35,812 nucleotides of DNA, taken from assembly GCA_903822495.1 (NCBI GenBank), contig CAIJPD010000057.1, positions 1 through 35,812 on the forward strand. The letters are read 5' to 3'. Source of the DNA: an uncultured Chloroflexota bacterium (lineage in GTDB: Bacteria; Chloroflexota; Limnocylindria; Limnocylindrales; CSP1-4). This document shows positions 8,463 through 16,530 of the stretch, piece by piece. The notes below the pieces were generated by a model. That model made no database searches and was not told the DNA's origin. It was given only the letters and a program-made list of their open reading frames with translations. A program made the position numbers and the translations under genes. Numbering within the stretch: the first letter of the stretch is position 1; each line of letters opens with the position of its first letter.

Positions 8463-10250
8463 ATGCGCTTCGCTCAATCCGGCCGCGCGCCTGCAGCGCC
8501 CGTGCCTCTGGTCGTCCTTCCCGTCATCCTCGCGCTGCTCGCCGGCTGTGGCGGCCCGCTGCCGTCCCCAGCGGGCACGCCCGGGGCAACGGCCAGCCCA
8601 GGCGCCGTCGCCGTGCTCAGCTGGCCCATCGCCGCCGACGTCGTCACCACCGTGGAGCGGCAGGTCCTGCCCGTCACGCTGCCCGCCGGCGCCCCGCAGC
8701 TGAACCCCGACCAGGTCGCCCTGTATGAGCCCAGCGGCTACACGGCCTGGCAAGCGGGCCCGGGCCTCCCGTACGTCACGCGCACGGACCTCGCTCCCAC
8801 CTATGCCGGCCCCGCGGCGTCCACTCGCCTCCTGTCGTTCTTCACGTTCAGCGACATCCACGTCGCCGACAAGGAGTCGCCGTCGCAGCCGATCTACGCC
8901 GGCTCCAGCGCGGGCTTTGCCCCCAGCGGCCCGAACCTGTCGTCGGCCTATTCGCCCGTCCTCCTGTCGACGACCCATGTCCTTGACGCCGCCGTCCAGA
9001 CGGTCAACGCCCTGCACCGACGATCCCCGTTCGACTTCGGCCTGTCGCTGGGCGACGACGTCAACAACACCCAGTACAACGAGCTGCGCTGGTTCATCGA
9101 CGTGATGGACGGCAAGGTCATCACGCCCAGCTCCGGCGCGCACGCGGGTGCGACGACCATCGACTACCAGCGGCCGTTCCAGGCGGCCGGCCTCGACCGG
9201 TCCATCCCGTGGTACCAGGTGCTGGGCAACCACGACCAGTTCTGGGTGGGCTCCGCGTTCGAGACCGCCGCGGTCCGCCAGACGCACATCGCCAGCACGA
9301 TCCTCGACTTCCTGCACGACCCCACGCTGGCCCTCAAGCCACCCGTGACGGCGAACGGCTATTTCGGTGTCATCGACGGCTCGACTCGCTATGGCGACGT
9401 CATCGGGGCGGGGCTGGCCTCGAACTTCGCCACGCCGCCCACAGTGGTGGCCGACCCCGATCGGCGGTCCCTGGCCAGCGACACCTCATCGAGCCAGGGG
9501 TGGCTGCGCGAGTTCTTCACGACGACCAGCAGCCCCGTGGGCCATGGCTACAGCCAGGCGGACGTGGACGCCGACATGACCTCGTACAGCTTCGTCCCCA
9601 GGGCCGGCATCCCCGTCAGGCTCATCTCGCTCGACGACACCTGCAAGGGCGCGGGCCAGCCCGCGTACGCCATGGCCTGCCTGGATGCGACCCGGCTGGA
9701 CTGGCTGCGCGCGCAGCTGCAGCAGGGCCAGGACGCCGGACAGCTGATGATCATCGCGGCCCACATCCCCATCCGGCCGCAGGTGTCGATGACGGACCCG
9801 TCGCCCTATCACCTGGCCGCCCCGGCGACCGAGGATGCCGTCCTGGCCCTGCTCCACCAATTCCCCAACATGGTCATGTGGATCTCGGGCCATCTCCACG
9901 GGAACACCGTGACGGCCCAGCCCTACAACGCGGCGGATCCGCGCGACCACCCGGAGCTGGGGTTCTGGGAGGTGGAGACCCCGTCGCTGCGCGACTTCCC
10001 CCAGCAGCTCCGGACCATCGAGCTGCGGCGCAACGGCGACAACACGATCTCCATCGTGATCACCGACGTCGACCCGGCCGTGGCACCCGGCTCGCCGGCC
10101 GCCAAGTCGCGCGGCTACGCGATCGGCGCGCAGCGCATCTTCGGCGCCACCGCGGCCCAGCGGGCCAGCACGGCCTCCGGGGCGTACAACGCGGTGCTGG
10201 TCAAGCAGCTGACCCCGGCGATGACCTCGAAGCTGGCCGCGCTCCGCTAG
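8463..10250 (+). CDS. Lipoprotein metallophosphoesterase
   Basis: A 595-residue calcineurin-like phosphoesterase on the outer face of the membrane. Residues 1-28 are a lipoprotein signal peptide ending in the lipobox LLAGC (Cys 29), followed by a Gly/Pro/Ala linker. The dinuclear metal motifs occur in order: SDIH, GDDVN, GNHD, IIAAHIP and SGHLHGN. The large spacing between the first two motifs recalls the secreted TIGR03767/TIGR03768-type families (500+ residues), which I name only as the closest resemblance. The substrate is unknown. The ATG at 8463 suits the signal peptide; an in-frame GTG at 8430 would add 11 residues, and neither has a strong ribosome-binding site. It sits alone between thrB and lysC with no obvious metabolic link. 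Confidence 0.85.
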   Translation: MRFAQSGRAPAAPVPLVVLPVILALLAGCGGPLPSPAGTPGATASPGAVAVLSWPIAADVVTTVERQVLPVTLPAGAPQLNPDQVALYEPSGYTAWQAGPGLPYVTRTDLAPTYAGPAASTRLLSFFTFSDIHVADKESPSQPIYAGSSAGFAPSGPNLSSAYSPVLLSTTHVLDAAVQTVNALHRRSPFDFGLSLGDDVNNTQYNELRWFIDVMDGKVITPSSGAHAGATTIDYQRPFQAAGLDRSIPWYQVLGNHDQFWVGSAFETAAVRQTHIASTILDFLHDPTLALKPPVTANGYFGVIDGSTRYGDVIGAGLASNFATPPTVVADPDRRSLASDTSSSQGWLREFFTTTSSPVGHGYSQADVDADMTSYSFVPRAGIPVRLISLDDTCKGAGQPAYAMACLDATRLDWLRAQLQQGQDAGQLMIIAAHIPIRPQVSMTDPSPYHLAAPATEDAVLALLHQFPNMVMWISGHLHGNTVTAQPYNAADPRDHPELGFWEVETPSLRDFPQQLRTIELRRNGDNTISIVITDVDPAVAPGSPAAKSRGYAIGAQRIFGATAAQRASTASGAYNAVLVKQLTPAMTSKLAALR

Positions 10251-10391
10251 CGGGCCCGTTCAGTCGAGATCGGGTACGTCCGGGGCTCCGGCGGGGAGTC
10301 GCGTCGCCCTTGCCCCGGCTCCCGCCACGAGGCCCGCGGGGCCGACGGGTGCGGGTACGGGCGGCGCCGGGAGCGGCCGCGGCGCCGCTGG

Positions 10392-10397
10392 TAAACT
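10392..10397 (+). promoter_or_regulatory. -10 element TAAACT of the lysC promoter
   Basis: TAAACT fits TANNNT and ends exactly 6 bases before the lysC ATG at 10404, with no ribosome-binding site between, so a leaderless lysC transcript is expected. The upstream region 10251-10380 is GC-rich with several short inverted repeats. It holds no -35, and I see no lysine riboswitch (L box). Confidence 0.55.
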
Positions 10398-10403
10398 CCG
10401 GCC

Positions 10404-11663
10404 ATGTCATCACCGCTTGTCGTCCAGAAGTTCGGCGGCTCCTCGGTTGCCAACGCCGAGCGCATGCAACGCGTCGCCCGGCGGATCAAGCGCGAGCGCG
10501 ACAGCGGGTCGCGCCTCGTCGTGGTGGTCTCCGCGATGGGCGACACCACGGACGAGCTGCTCGCCCTGGCGGCCGCCATCACCGACGAGCCGGATCCCCG
10601 CGAGCTGGACATGCTCCTCGCAACGGGCGAGCACCAGAGCGCCACGCTGGTCTCCATGGCCCTCCACGGTCTGGGCGTCCCGGCGATCAGCCTGACGGGC
10701 GCCCAGGCGGGCATCACCACGGACGGCACCTACGGCCGGGCCCGGATTGCGGGCGTGGAGCCCAGCCGCATCCAGCACGAGCTGGACCAGGGCAAGGTGG
10801 TCATCGTCGCGGGCTTCCAGGGCCTGAGCGTCGCGGCGCCGGGCCACGCCGAGACCACCACGCTCGGGCGCGGCGGCTCCGACACCACCGCGGTCGCCCT
10901 CGCCGCCGGGCTCAAGGCGGATCGCTGCCAGATCTTCACGGACGTCAAGGGCATCTACACGGCGGACCCGCGCGTGGTCCCCGCCGCCCGTCAGCTGCCG
11001 CTGATCGGGTACGAAGAGATGCTGGAGATGGCCCACCAGGGCGCCCAGGTCATGCAGGTCCGCGCGGTGGAGCTGGGCTGGGTCAACAATGTCGTCATCG
11101 AAGTCCTCAGCTCCTTCGAGGATGCACCGGGGACGCTCATCACGGAGGACCCGCACGTGGAGCAGCGGAACAAGGTTCGCGGGCTGGCCCATGACCGCAA
11201 TGTCGCCAAGCTGACCTTGGTCGCCGTCCCCGACAGCCCGGGCGTCGCCGCCCGTGTCTTCGAGCCCCTGGCGGAGGCGGGGATCAACGTGGACATCATC
11301 GTCCAGAACGTGGGCCACCACGGCGCCACGGACCTGTCGTTCACCACGCCGCGCGTGGAGCTGGCCCGCGCCAAGCGGATCCTGGAGCCCATCGCCCGCG
11401 AGCTGGGCTTCCGCGAGCTGACCACGGACGCGTCGGTCGCCAAGGTGAGCATCATCGGCGCTGGGATCCAGAACGCCCCGGGCTACGCGGCCCGGATGTT
11501 CCGCGCCCTGGCAGATGCGGGTGTCAACATCGAGATGATCTCCACCTCGGAGATCCGGATCACCGCGATGATCGCGGAGGATCAGCTGCCGGTGGCGCTC
11601 AACGCGCTGCACGCGGCCTTCCAGCTGGAGCAGCCGGAAGCCATCGACTCGGCCGCCGGCTGA
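10404..11663 (+). CDS. lysC: Aspartate kinase
   Basis: LysC catalyses the first step of the aspartate family pathway: phosphorylation of aspartate to beta-aspartyl phosphate. The 419-residue protein begins with the kinase motif VQKFGGSSV, then has FQGLS and TTLGRGGSDTTAVALA in the catalytic domain (about 1-245). Two ACT domains follow: one beginning near VAVPDSPGVAARVF, the other near IQNAPGYAARMFRALADAGVNIEMISTSEIRI. These regulatory domains bind lysine and/or threonine for feedback inhibition in the family. It heads its own promoter and is followed after ~35 bases by birA. Confidence 0.96.
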   Translation: MSSPLVVQKFGGSSVANAERMQRVARRIKRERDSGSRLVVVVSAMGDTTDELLALAAAITDEPDPRELDMLLATGEHQSATLVSMALHGLGVPAISLTGAQAGITTDGTYGRARIAGVEPSRIQHELDQGKVVIVAGFQGLSVAAPGHAETTTLGRGGSDTTAVALAAGLKADRCQIFTDVKGIYTADPRVVPAARQLPLIGYEEMLEMAHQGAQVMQVRAVELGWVNNVVIEVLSSFEDAPGTLITEDPHVEQRNKVRGLAHDRNVAKLTLVAVPDSPGVAARVFEPLAEAGINVDIIVQNVGHHGATDLSFTTPRVELARAKRILEPIARELGFRELTTDASVAKVSIIGAGIQNAPGYAARMFRALADAGVNIEMISTSEIRITAMIAEDQLPVALNALHAAFQLEQPEAIDSAAG

Positions 11664-11700
11664 GCCGGGCCGGCCCCCGACCCGTCGCCGCCGCGTGCCC

Positions 11701-12597
11701 ATGTCCGGATTCCTGTCGCGCCAGGAGCGCTTCCCCGTCGTCGCCTCCACCAGCGACGTCGTCCGCGGCTGGCTGGACGAGGGGACGGGCGAGGTCTGCC
11801 TGGCCGTGGCCGACGAGCAGTCGGCGGGCCGCGGTCGCCAGGGCCGGACCTGGACCGCGCCCCCGGGCCGTGCGCTCCTTCTCTCGCTGGGCTTCCGGCC
11901 CGGCTGGCTGGCGCCGGACCGCGTCTGGCAGCTGGGCGCCGTGGTGAGCCTGGCGATGGCCGATGCCGCGGAGGATGCCGCCGGCCTGGCCGAGCACTCG
12001 ATCCGGCTCAAGTGGCCCAACGACATGGTGGTCGAGGACACGGTGGACCCCGCCGAAGCCCACCGGGCGGCCCAGGCTGGGCTCCCGCTCCCCGCGCTGG
12101 ACGCGGGCGGCCCGGGGTATCGGAAGCTCGCCGGCGTTCTGGGCGAGACGAGCGGCCTGGGGACGGCCACCCCCACCGCGATCATCGGCATCGGGATCAA
12201 CGCGGACTGGCCGGCCGGGGAGTTCCCGCCCGCGCTGGCACCCGGCATGACGTCGCTGCGCGAGGCATCACACGGCCGACCGATCGACATGGTCGCGCTG
12301 CTCGATGGCTTCCTCGGCCGGCTCGAGGTGCGGGTGGCGGCGCTCCAGGGTGGGCGCTTCGATGTCGGCGACTGGACGCTCCGGCAGCTGGTGGTGGGCC
12401 GCTTCGTGCGGCTTGCGCGCCCCGACGGATCCGACGAGGTGGTCCGGGCCCTGGGCGTCGATGCCCGAACCGGGGCGCTGGTGGTGGCCGATCCTGCCCT
12501 CCCGGGCGGCGAGCGGCTGATCATGGGCGGCGAGGTCCGCCATCTCCGGCTGGCGCCGGCCGGTGGGCCTGCGGCCAACTCTGCGGCGGGGGTGTAA
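11701..12597 (+). CDS. birA: Biotin-[acetyl-CoA carboxylase] ligase
   Basis: This enzyme activates biotin with ATP and transfers it to the biotin carrier lysine, here most likely AccB at 20494. The protein has the biotin loop AGRGRQGRTW and the KWPND motif (lysine at residue 104); the RKLAGVLGE strand and GIGINADW follow, then a C-terminal cap domain. It lacks the N-terminal helix-turn-helix, so it is a plain ligase and not a repressor. About 34 residues separate WPND from the KLAG lysine (142), where ~10 are usual, because of an Ala/Pro-rich insertion. The ATG at 11701 is preferred over an in-frame GTG at 11695; neither has a ribosome-binding site. It lies just upstream of the carboxylase genes. 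Confidence 0.93.
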   Translation: MSGFLSRQERFPVVASTSDVVRGWLDEGTGEVCLAVADEQSAGRGRQGRTWTAPPGRALLLSLGFRPGWLAPDRVWQLGAVVSLAMADAAEDAAGLAEHSIRLKWPNDMVVEDTVDPAEAHRAAQAGLPLPALDAGGPGYRKLAGVLGETSGLGTATPTAIIGIGINADWPAGEFPPALAPGMTSLREASHGRPIDMVALLDGFLGRLEVRVAALQGGRFDVGDWTLRQLVVGRFVRLARPDGSDEVVRALGVDARTGALVVADPALPGGERLIMGGEVRHLRLAPAGGPAANSAAGV

Positions 12598-12650
12598 CAC
12601 CGTGCAGCGACCGGCGTTCAGGAAGACGAGTGCGGCTCCGCGACCGATGG

Positions 12651-12660
12651 GGGAGGAGGG
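12651..12660 (+). promoter_or_regulatory. Ribosome-binding site fixing the sigma factor start
   Basis: The purine run GGGAGGAGGG ends 7 bases before the GTG at 12668 and selects that codon over the upstream in-frame GTG (12602) and ATG (12647). Confidence 0.6.
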
Positions 12661-12667
12661 GCCGCGG

Positions 12668-13270
12668 GTGATCCACCTCGACCGCGACCGCGGCATGGTG
12701 GAGGCGGCCCAGCACGACCCCGCCGCCTTCGACGCCCTCTATCGCAGGTATCTCGCGCAGGTGTACAGCTTGGCGTACTACGAGCTCGGCGACCATCACG
12801 CCGCCGAGGACGCGACCGAGCGGACCTTCCTGTCCGCCCTGGCGAACCTTGCCCGGTTCGAGGAGCGGGCGCGCCCCGCGGATGGCGACGGCGCCTCCAC
12901 CTTCAAGGTCTGGCTGTTCCAGATTGCGCGGAACTCCATCGCCTCCCAGCGCCGGACCACCCGTCGCACGGCCACCGCCCCCCTCGAGGCGGCCACCACC
13001 GCCGTTCACCCGCTCGACGTGGAGCGCGATGCCGTCGCGCGTGAAGAGGCCGCGGCAGCGTGGCAGGCGGTGGACCGGCTGCCCGCGGACCGGCGGCGCG
13101 CGCTGGTGCTCCGCTTCGTGGACGAGATGACCACGGCCGAGATCGCCGGCGTCCTGGGCCGCTCCGAGGGGGCCGTCCGGGTGCTGATCCATCGCGGCCT
13201 CCGGAGCGTCGCCCGTGACCTGACGGGCCGTGGCGAGGGCCGCGGGCACGGGGGAGCGACCACGGGATGA
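12668..13270 (+). CDS. ECF-type RNA polymerase sigma factor
   Basis: A 200-residue group IV sigma-70 protein. Region 2 (about residues 5-90) contains FDALYRRYLAQVYSLAYYELGD, AEDATERTFLSALANL and WLFQIARNSIASQRR, the core-binding and -10 recognition helices. Region 4 (about 135-190) contains LPADRRRALVLRFVDEMTTAEIAGVLGRSEGAVRVLIHRG, the -35 reading helix-turn-helix. Regions 1 and 3 are absent, as expected. The GTG at 12668 follows a strong purine-rich ribosome-binding site. The stop overlaps the next gene's ATG (ATGA), and that gene runs into accD, so this regulator sits at the head of the carboxylase/fatty acid genes. Its target promoter is unknown; no copy of a GGAAC-N16-CGTC type site is obvious here. 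Confidence 0.9.
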   Translation: MIHLDRDRGMVEAAQHDPAAFDALYRRYLAQVYSLAYYELGDHHAAEDATERTFLSALANLARFEERARPADGDGASTFKVWLFQIARNSIASQRRTTRRTATAPLEAATTAVHPLDVERDAVAREEAAAAWQAVDRLPADRRRALVLRFVDEMTTAEIAGVLGRSEGAVRVLIHRGLRSVARDLTGRGEGRGHGGATTG

Positions 13271-13875
13271 CCGCCACGCGCGACACCAATGACGTCGAGG
13301 CGCTCGTCACCGACCGCTACCTGGAGTCGCTGCTGGCCACGCGCGGCGACGCGACGGCGGGGGCTGCCGCCTTCGGCTGGGAGGGCGGGGACCTGGACCG
13401 GGGCGTCCGTCTCGCGTCCCTCCGGCTCCGCCGGGACCTGCCCCGGTTCCACCCCTCGTTCCGCTTCGAGGAGCGCCTCGCGCTTCGGCTGGCCGAGGCC
13501 GCGGCGGCGATGTACGTCGCCCGCGCCGTGGGCTCGGAAGGCGTCCCGGTGCCGATCGGCCGCGGCCGCGTGACGGATCTGGCCGACCTCGTCGACGTAT
13601 CGGCCCTGGCCGACCCGGACGGCCCCGCCGCGCCGAGTCCAGCCGCCTCGCGCGGCGACGACGATGGAGGCGCGGAGGGTGCCCTGCGCCGTCACGCGCG
13701 GCCCATCCTGATCGGTGGTGCCGTGGCCTCCGCGGCCATCTCCATCGCCGGGGCGGCCATCGTGGCCTGGCGCCGCTCGCACCACCCCGTCTCGCCCATG
13801 GCCCGCGCGGCCCGGGCGGCCCACGCGCTGCGGCTGGTCCAGCCCCGGCAGGCCGGCGTGGAGCGGCCGGACTGA
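13267..13875 (+). CDS. Single-pass membrane protein, candidate anti-sigma factor
   Basis: I do not recognise a family. The 202-residue protein has a soluble N-terminal ~105 residues rich in Arg/Glu/Leu helices, then an acidic Ala/Pro linker (about 110-140). One transmembrane helix follows (about 148-168, PILIGGAVASAAISIAGAAIVAW), then a ~35-residue basic tail. It has no cysteine, so it is not a zinc-type (ZAS) anti-sigma. The ATG overlaps the sigma factor's stop by four bases, and its own stop shares a base with the accD ATG. Coupling of a sigma gene to a single-pass membrane protein is the classic arrangement of an ECF sigma/anti-sigma pair; that role is inferred from context only. Confidence 0.7.
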   Translation: MTATRDTNDVEALVTDRYLESLLATRGDATAGAAAFGWEGGDLDRGVRLASLRLRRDLPRFHPSFRFEERLALRLAEAAAAMYVARAVGSEGVPVPIGRGRVTDLADLVDVSALADPDGPAAPSPAASRGDDDGGAEGALRRHARPILIGGAVASAAISIAGAAIVAWRRSHHPVSPMARAARAAHALRLVQPRQAGVERPD

Positions 13876-14882
13876 TGCCGATCAAGCTGCCGTCCTTCCG
13901 ACCACGCCGCGACGCCTATCCGCCGGACCTGTGGACCAAGTGCCCGTCGTGCGGCGAGATGCTCTTCAACAAGCAGCTCGACAAGGCCACCCGGGTCTGC
14001 CCGTCGTGTGGCCACCACTTCCGCCTCTCGGCGCAGGCCCGCCTCGACCTGCTTCTCGACCACGGTTCGTTCGAGGAGCTGGACGCCGGCCTCCAATCCG
14101 TCGACCCGCTGGGCTTCGTCGACCAGAAGCCGTACCCGGACCGGGTCATCGCGGCCCAGACCGCCACCGGGCTCCGCGACGCCGCCGTCCGGGGGATCGG
14201 CGCCATCGATGGCCATCCCGTCTCGGTGTGCGTCATGGACTTTGGCTTCATGGGCGGCTCGATGGGCGCGGTCGTGGGCGAGAAGGTGACCCGGGCCGCC
14301 GAGGACGCGCTCGCCCGACGGATCCCGCTGCTGATCGTCTCGGCATCCGGCGGGGCCCGGATGCAGGAGGGCACGCTCGCCCTGATGCAGCTGGCCAAGA
14401 CCGTGGGCGCGCTGGAGCGGCTGCGCATGGCGGGCGTCCCGTACGTCAGCCTGCTGTCCGATCCCACCACCGGCGGGGTCTTTGCCTCGTACGCGGTCCT
14501 GGGCGATGTCAACCTGGCCGAGCCCAACGCGCTCATCGGGTTTGCCGGCGCCCGCGTCGCCGCGGGGACCATCGGGGCCGAGCTGCCGCCGGGCTTCCAG
14601 CGGGCGGAGTTCCTGTTCGACCACGGCTTCGTCGACCGCGTCGTCCATCGCTCCGAGCTGCGCGCCGAACTGGCGCTCCTCCTGCGCTACCTGCAGCCGC
14701 GGGCATTGGCCACGGAGGCGGCCTCGTCCTCGCTGGGCCTCTCCTCCTTCCGGCCGCTGGGGATCCTCAGCTCGCTCGCCGACCGCGTCCTGGCCCCGGC
14801 CGAGGAGCCCGCCCCGGCCCCCGTGCCGTCGCCGTCCGCGCCGTCCGCTGCATCGTCAAACGCCGAGGCACCCCGTGGTTGA
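13875..14882 (+). CDS. accD: Acetyl-CoA carboxylase carboxyltransferase subunit beta
   Basis: AccD pairs with AccA to transfer the carboxyl group from carboxybiotin to acetyl-CoA, giving malonyl-CoA. The N-terminal zinc ribbon is intact with cysteines 23, 26, 42 and 45 (CPSC...CPSC). The crotonase-type core follows, with GFMGGSMGAVVGEK and SASGGARMQEG, the oxyanion-hole region. The 335 residues exceed the usual ~285-300 because of a Pro/Ala/Ser-rich tail after about residue 300. The ATG shares one base with the preceding stop (TGATG), and the 3' end overlaps accA by 8 bases, so expression is tightly coupled on both sides. Confidence 0.96.
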   Translation: MPIKLPSFRPRRDAYPPDLWTKCPSCGEMLFNKQLDKATRVCPSCGHHFRLSAQARLDLLLDHGSFEELDAGLQSVDPLGFVDQKPYPDRVIAAQTATGLRDAAVRGIGAIDGHPVSVCVMDFGFMGGSMGAVVGEKVTRAAEDALARRIPLLIVSASGGARMQEGTLALMQLAKTVGALERLRMAGVPYVSLLSDPTTGGVFASYAVLGDVNLAEPNALIGFAGARVAAGTIGAELPPGFQRAEFLFDHGFVDRVVHRSELRAELALLLRYLQPRALATEAASSSLGLSSFRPLGILSSLADRVLAPAEEPAPAPVPSPSAPSAASSNAEAPRG

Positions 14883-15903
14883 CCGCCTGCTCGGCCGGAG
14901 TCGCGACGCCACCCCAGTCCTGGTCCCGGCCGAATCGACCGGATCCGCCGACAACCAGGCGGCAGTCTGGGCGCGGGTCCAGCTGGCCCGCAACCTGCGG
15001 CGCCCCCACACCCTGGAGCTGATCCACCTCATGGCCGACGGCTGGGTGGAGCTTCACGGCGACCGGCTCTTCGGCGACGACGGGGCCATGGTGGCCGGGC
15101 TGGCCACCATCGACTGCCACCGGGTCGCCATCGTCGGGATGCAGAAGGGCGCCGACACGGAGGAGAACATCCGGCGGAGCTTCGGGATGCCCCATCCGGA
15201 GGGCTACCGAAAGGCGATGCGAGTCATGGAGATGGCCGAGCGCTTCGGCCTCCCCATCGTCACGCTGATCGACGTGCCGGGTGCCCATCCCGGCGCCGAA
15301 TCGGAGGAGCGCGGGATCGCGGATGCCATCGCGCGTTCCATCGCCCTGATGAGTCGACTGCGCACGCCGATCGTCGCCGTCATCACGGGCGAGGGCGGCT
15401 CCGGCGGCGCCCTGGCCCTGGCCGTGGCGGACGTGGTGATCGCGCTCGAGAACGCCACCTATTCGGTCATCACGCCGGAGGGCTGCGCCAGCATCCTGTG
15501 GCGGACCCCCGAGGAGGCGCCCACTGCCGCCCGCGCCATGCGGATGAGTGCCGGCGAACAGCAACGCCTCGGCGTCGTGGATGTCGTGGTCCCCGAGCCG
15601 GCGGGCGGCGCACACACCGACCACGCCGAGACGGCCCGCCACCTGCGGACCACGATCGTGGGCTGGTTGGACGCCCTGGTCCCGGTGCCCACCGACCAGC
15701 TGGTCGAGGCCCGCTACCGGCGCTTCCGGGCGCTGGGCCCGTACACTGAGACGGCCGCTCCCGCGGTGCCGGCTCCCGAGCGGACCGGTCTCGCGGATCG
15801 GCTCCGGAATCTTCTCGACATGAACCGCTGGGCGACCCCCACGGGCCCGCAGCCGGGCCAGGGCCGCCAGCGCGACGAACCGCCCGCCCGCGACGAGGTC
15901 TAG
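14875..15903 (+). CDS. accA: Acetyl-CoA carboxylase carboxyltransferase subunit alpha
   Basis: This is the alpha half of the carboxyltransferase. Family segments run in order: RPHTLELI, ELHGDRLFGDD, a GMQKGADTEENIRRSFGMPHPEGYRKA block that contacts biotin, IDVPGAHPGAESEERG and ITGEGGSGGALAL, with its paired-glycine oxyanion loop, then TPEGCASILW. The frame is open far upstream inside accD, but the GTG at 14875, overlapping the accD stop, gives a normal N-terminus and 342 residues. The last ~40 residues are a polar Pro/Arg/Gln tail. It is followed within 3 bases by the BCCP-like gene. Confidence 0.95.
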   Translation: MVDRLLGRSRDATPVLVPAESTGSADNQAAVWARVQLARNLRRPHTLELIHLMADGWVELHGDRLFGDDGAMVAGLATIDCHRVAIVGMQKGADTEENIRRSFGMPHPEGYRKAMRVMEMAERFGLPIVTLIDVPGAHPGAESEERGIADAIARSIALMSRLRTPIVAVITGEGGSGGALALAVADVVIALENATYSVITPEGCASILWRTPEEAPTAARAMRMSAGEQQRLGVVDVVVPEPAGGAHTDHAETARHLRTTIVGWLDALVPVPTDQLVEARYRRFRALGPYTETAAPAVPAPERTGLADRLRNLLDMNRWATPTGPQPGQGRQRDEPPARDEV

Positions 15904-15906
15904 CGC

Positions 15907-16530
15907 GTGCCCGATCCCGCCTCCATGCCATCCAACGTGCTCCGCCCACGGGGTGCCGACGACGCCGCCCCCGAGCGGACGGCCGCCGAGCGCGACGCAG
16001 ACCATCGCGCCGTGGAGCGGCTGGCGACAGGGCTCCTGCCGGCGCTGATCGGCCGCCTCACGGCCGGCGGCCTGGCGGAGATCGAGGTCCGCGAGGGCGA
16101 CTGGAAGGTGCGCCTCCGCCGCCCGCTGGAGGCCGTCGGCATCGGGCGCCGCGTCACGGATCGCCAGTTCCGCCTCCCGGCCCAGGCCGGACAGGCACAC
16201 GCCCCGCTCTCCCATCCAACCCCGTCTCGCGACGGCGCCCGCCAGGCCGGGCCGCGCGCCGCCGATCCGGCCGGCACCCCGCCCGCCACCTCCCCGGCCG
16301 TTGGCATCTTCCGGCCGCTCCCGGGGATTGCCGGGCGCCGGGTCCATGCCGGCGACCGGCTGGGCGCCGTGGACGTCCTGGGCATGCCCCAGGAGGTCGT
16401 GGCTCCCGCGGACGGGATCGTCGGCCCGCTCATCGCGGAGGCGGGCGATGGCGTCGAGTACGGCCAGCCCGTCATCGACATGCGGCCCCTCCCGATCGCG
16501 GGCGAGCCGAGCGACGGGGAGGTGGCCTGA
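15907..16530 (+). CDS. BCCP-like protein lacking the biotin-accepting lysine
   Basis: A 207-residue paralogue of the biotin carboxyl carrier protein. Residues ~38-75 match the BCCP N-terminal helix and strand (LPALIGRLTAGGLAEIEV, then VRLRRP). A Pro/Ala-rich linker follows (about 85-135), and residues ~140-195 form a biotinyl/lipoyl-type barrel ending APADGIVGPLIAEAGDGVEYGQPVIDM. Where BCCPs have E-A-M-K-M/L this protein has D-V-L-G-M: the lysine position is Gly 159, and the thumb-side segment is about 6 residues shorter. It therefore cannot be biotinylated at the normal site. The true AccB is at 20494. GTG start with GAGG 8 bases upstream; its stop shares a base with the accC ATG. By analogy with plant BADC proteins it may be a structural or inhibitory carboxylase subunit; this is inference. 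Confidence 0.8.
   Translation: MPDPASMPSNVLRPRGADDAAPERTAAERDADHRAVERLATGLLPALIGRLTAGGLAEIEVREGDWKVRLRRPLEAVGIGRRVTDRQFRLPAQAGQAHAPLSHPTPSRDGARQAGPRAADPAGTPPATSPAVGIFRPLPGIAGRRVHAGDRLGAVDVLGMPQEVVAPADGIVGPLIAEAGDGVEYGQPVIDMRPLPIAGEPSDGEVA

Noticed and set aside
10244..10253. Perfect palindrome CCGCTAGCGG over the phosphoesterase stop codon as an operator or terminator
   Set aside because: Ten bases with no loop is too short for a terminator, and such palindromes are expected by chance in this GC-rich DNA.
9209..11194. Plus-strand open frame spanning the phosphoesterase and lysC in another frame
   Set aside because: Pro/Arg/Gly-rich translation without domains; it crosses a gene boundary and a promoter.
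15907..16530. The BCCP-like gene as a decaying pseudogene
   Set aside because: The frame is intact, both domains keep their hydrophobic patterns, it has a good ribosome-binding site, and it overlaps accC; decay would be expected to break at least one of these.
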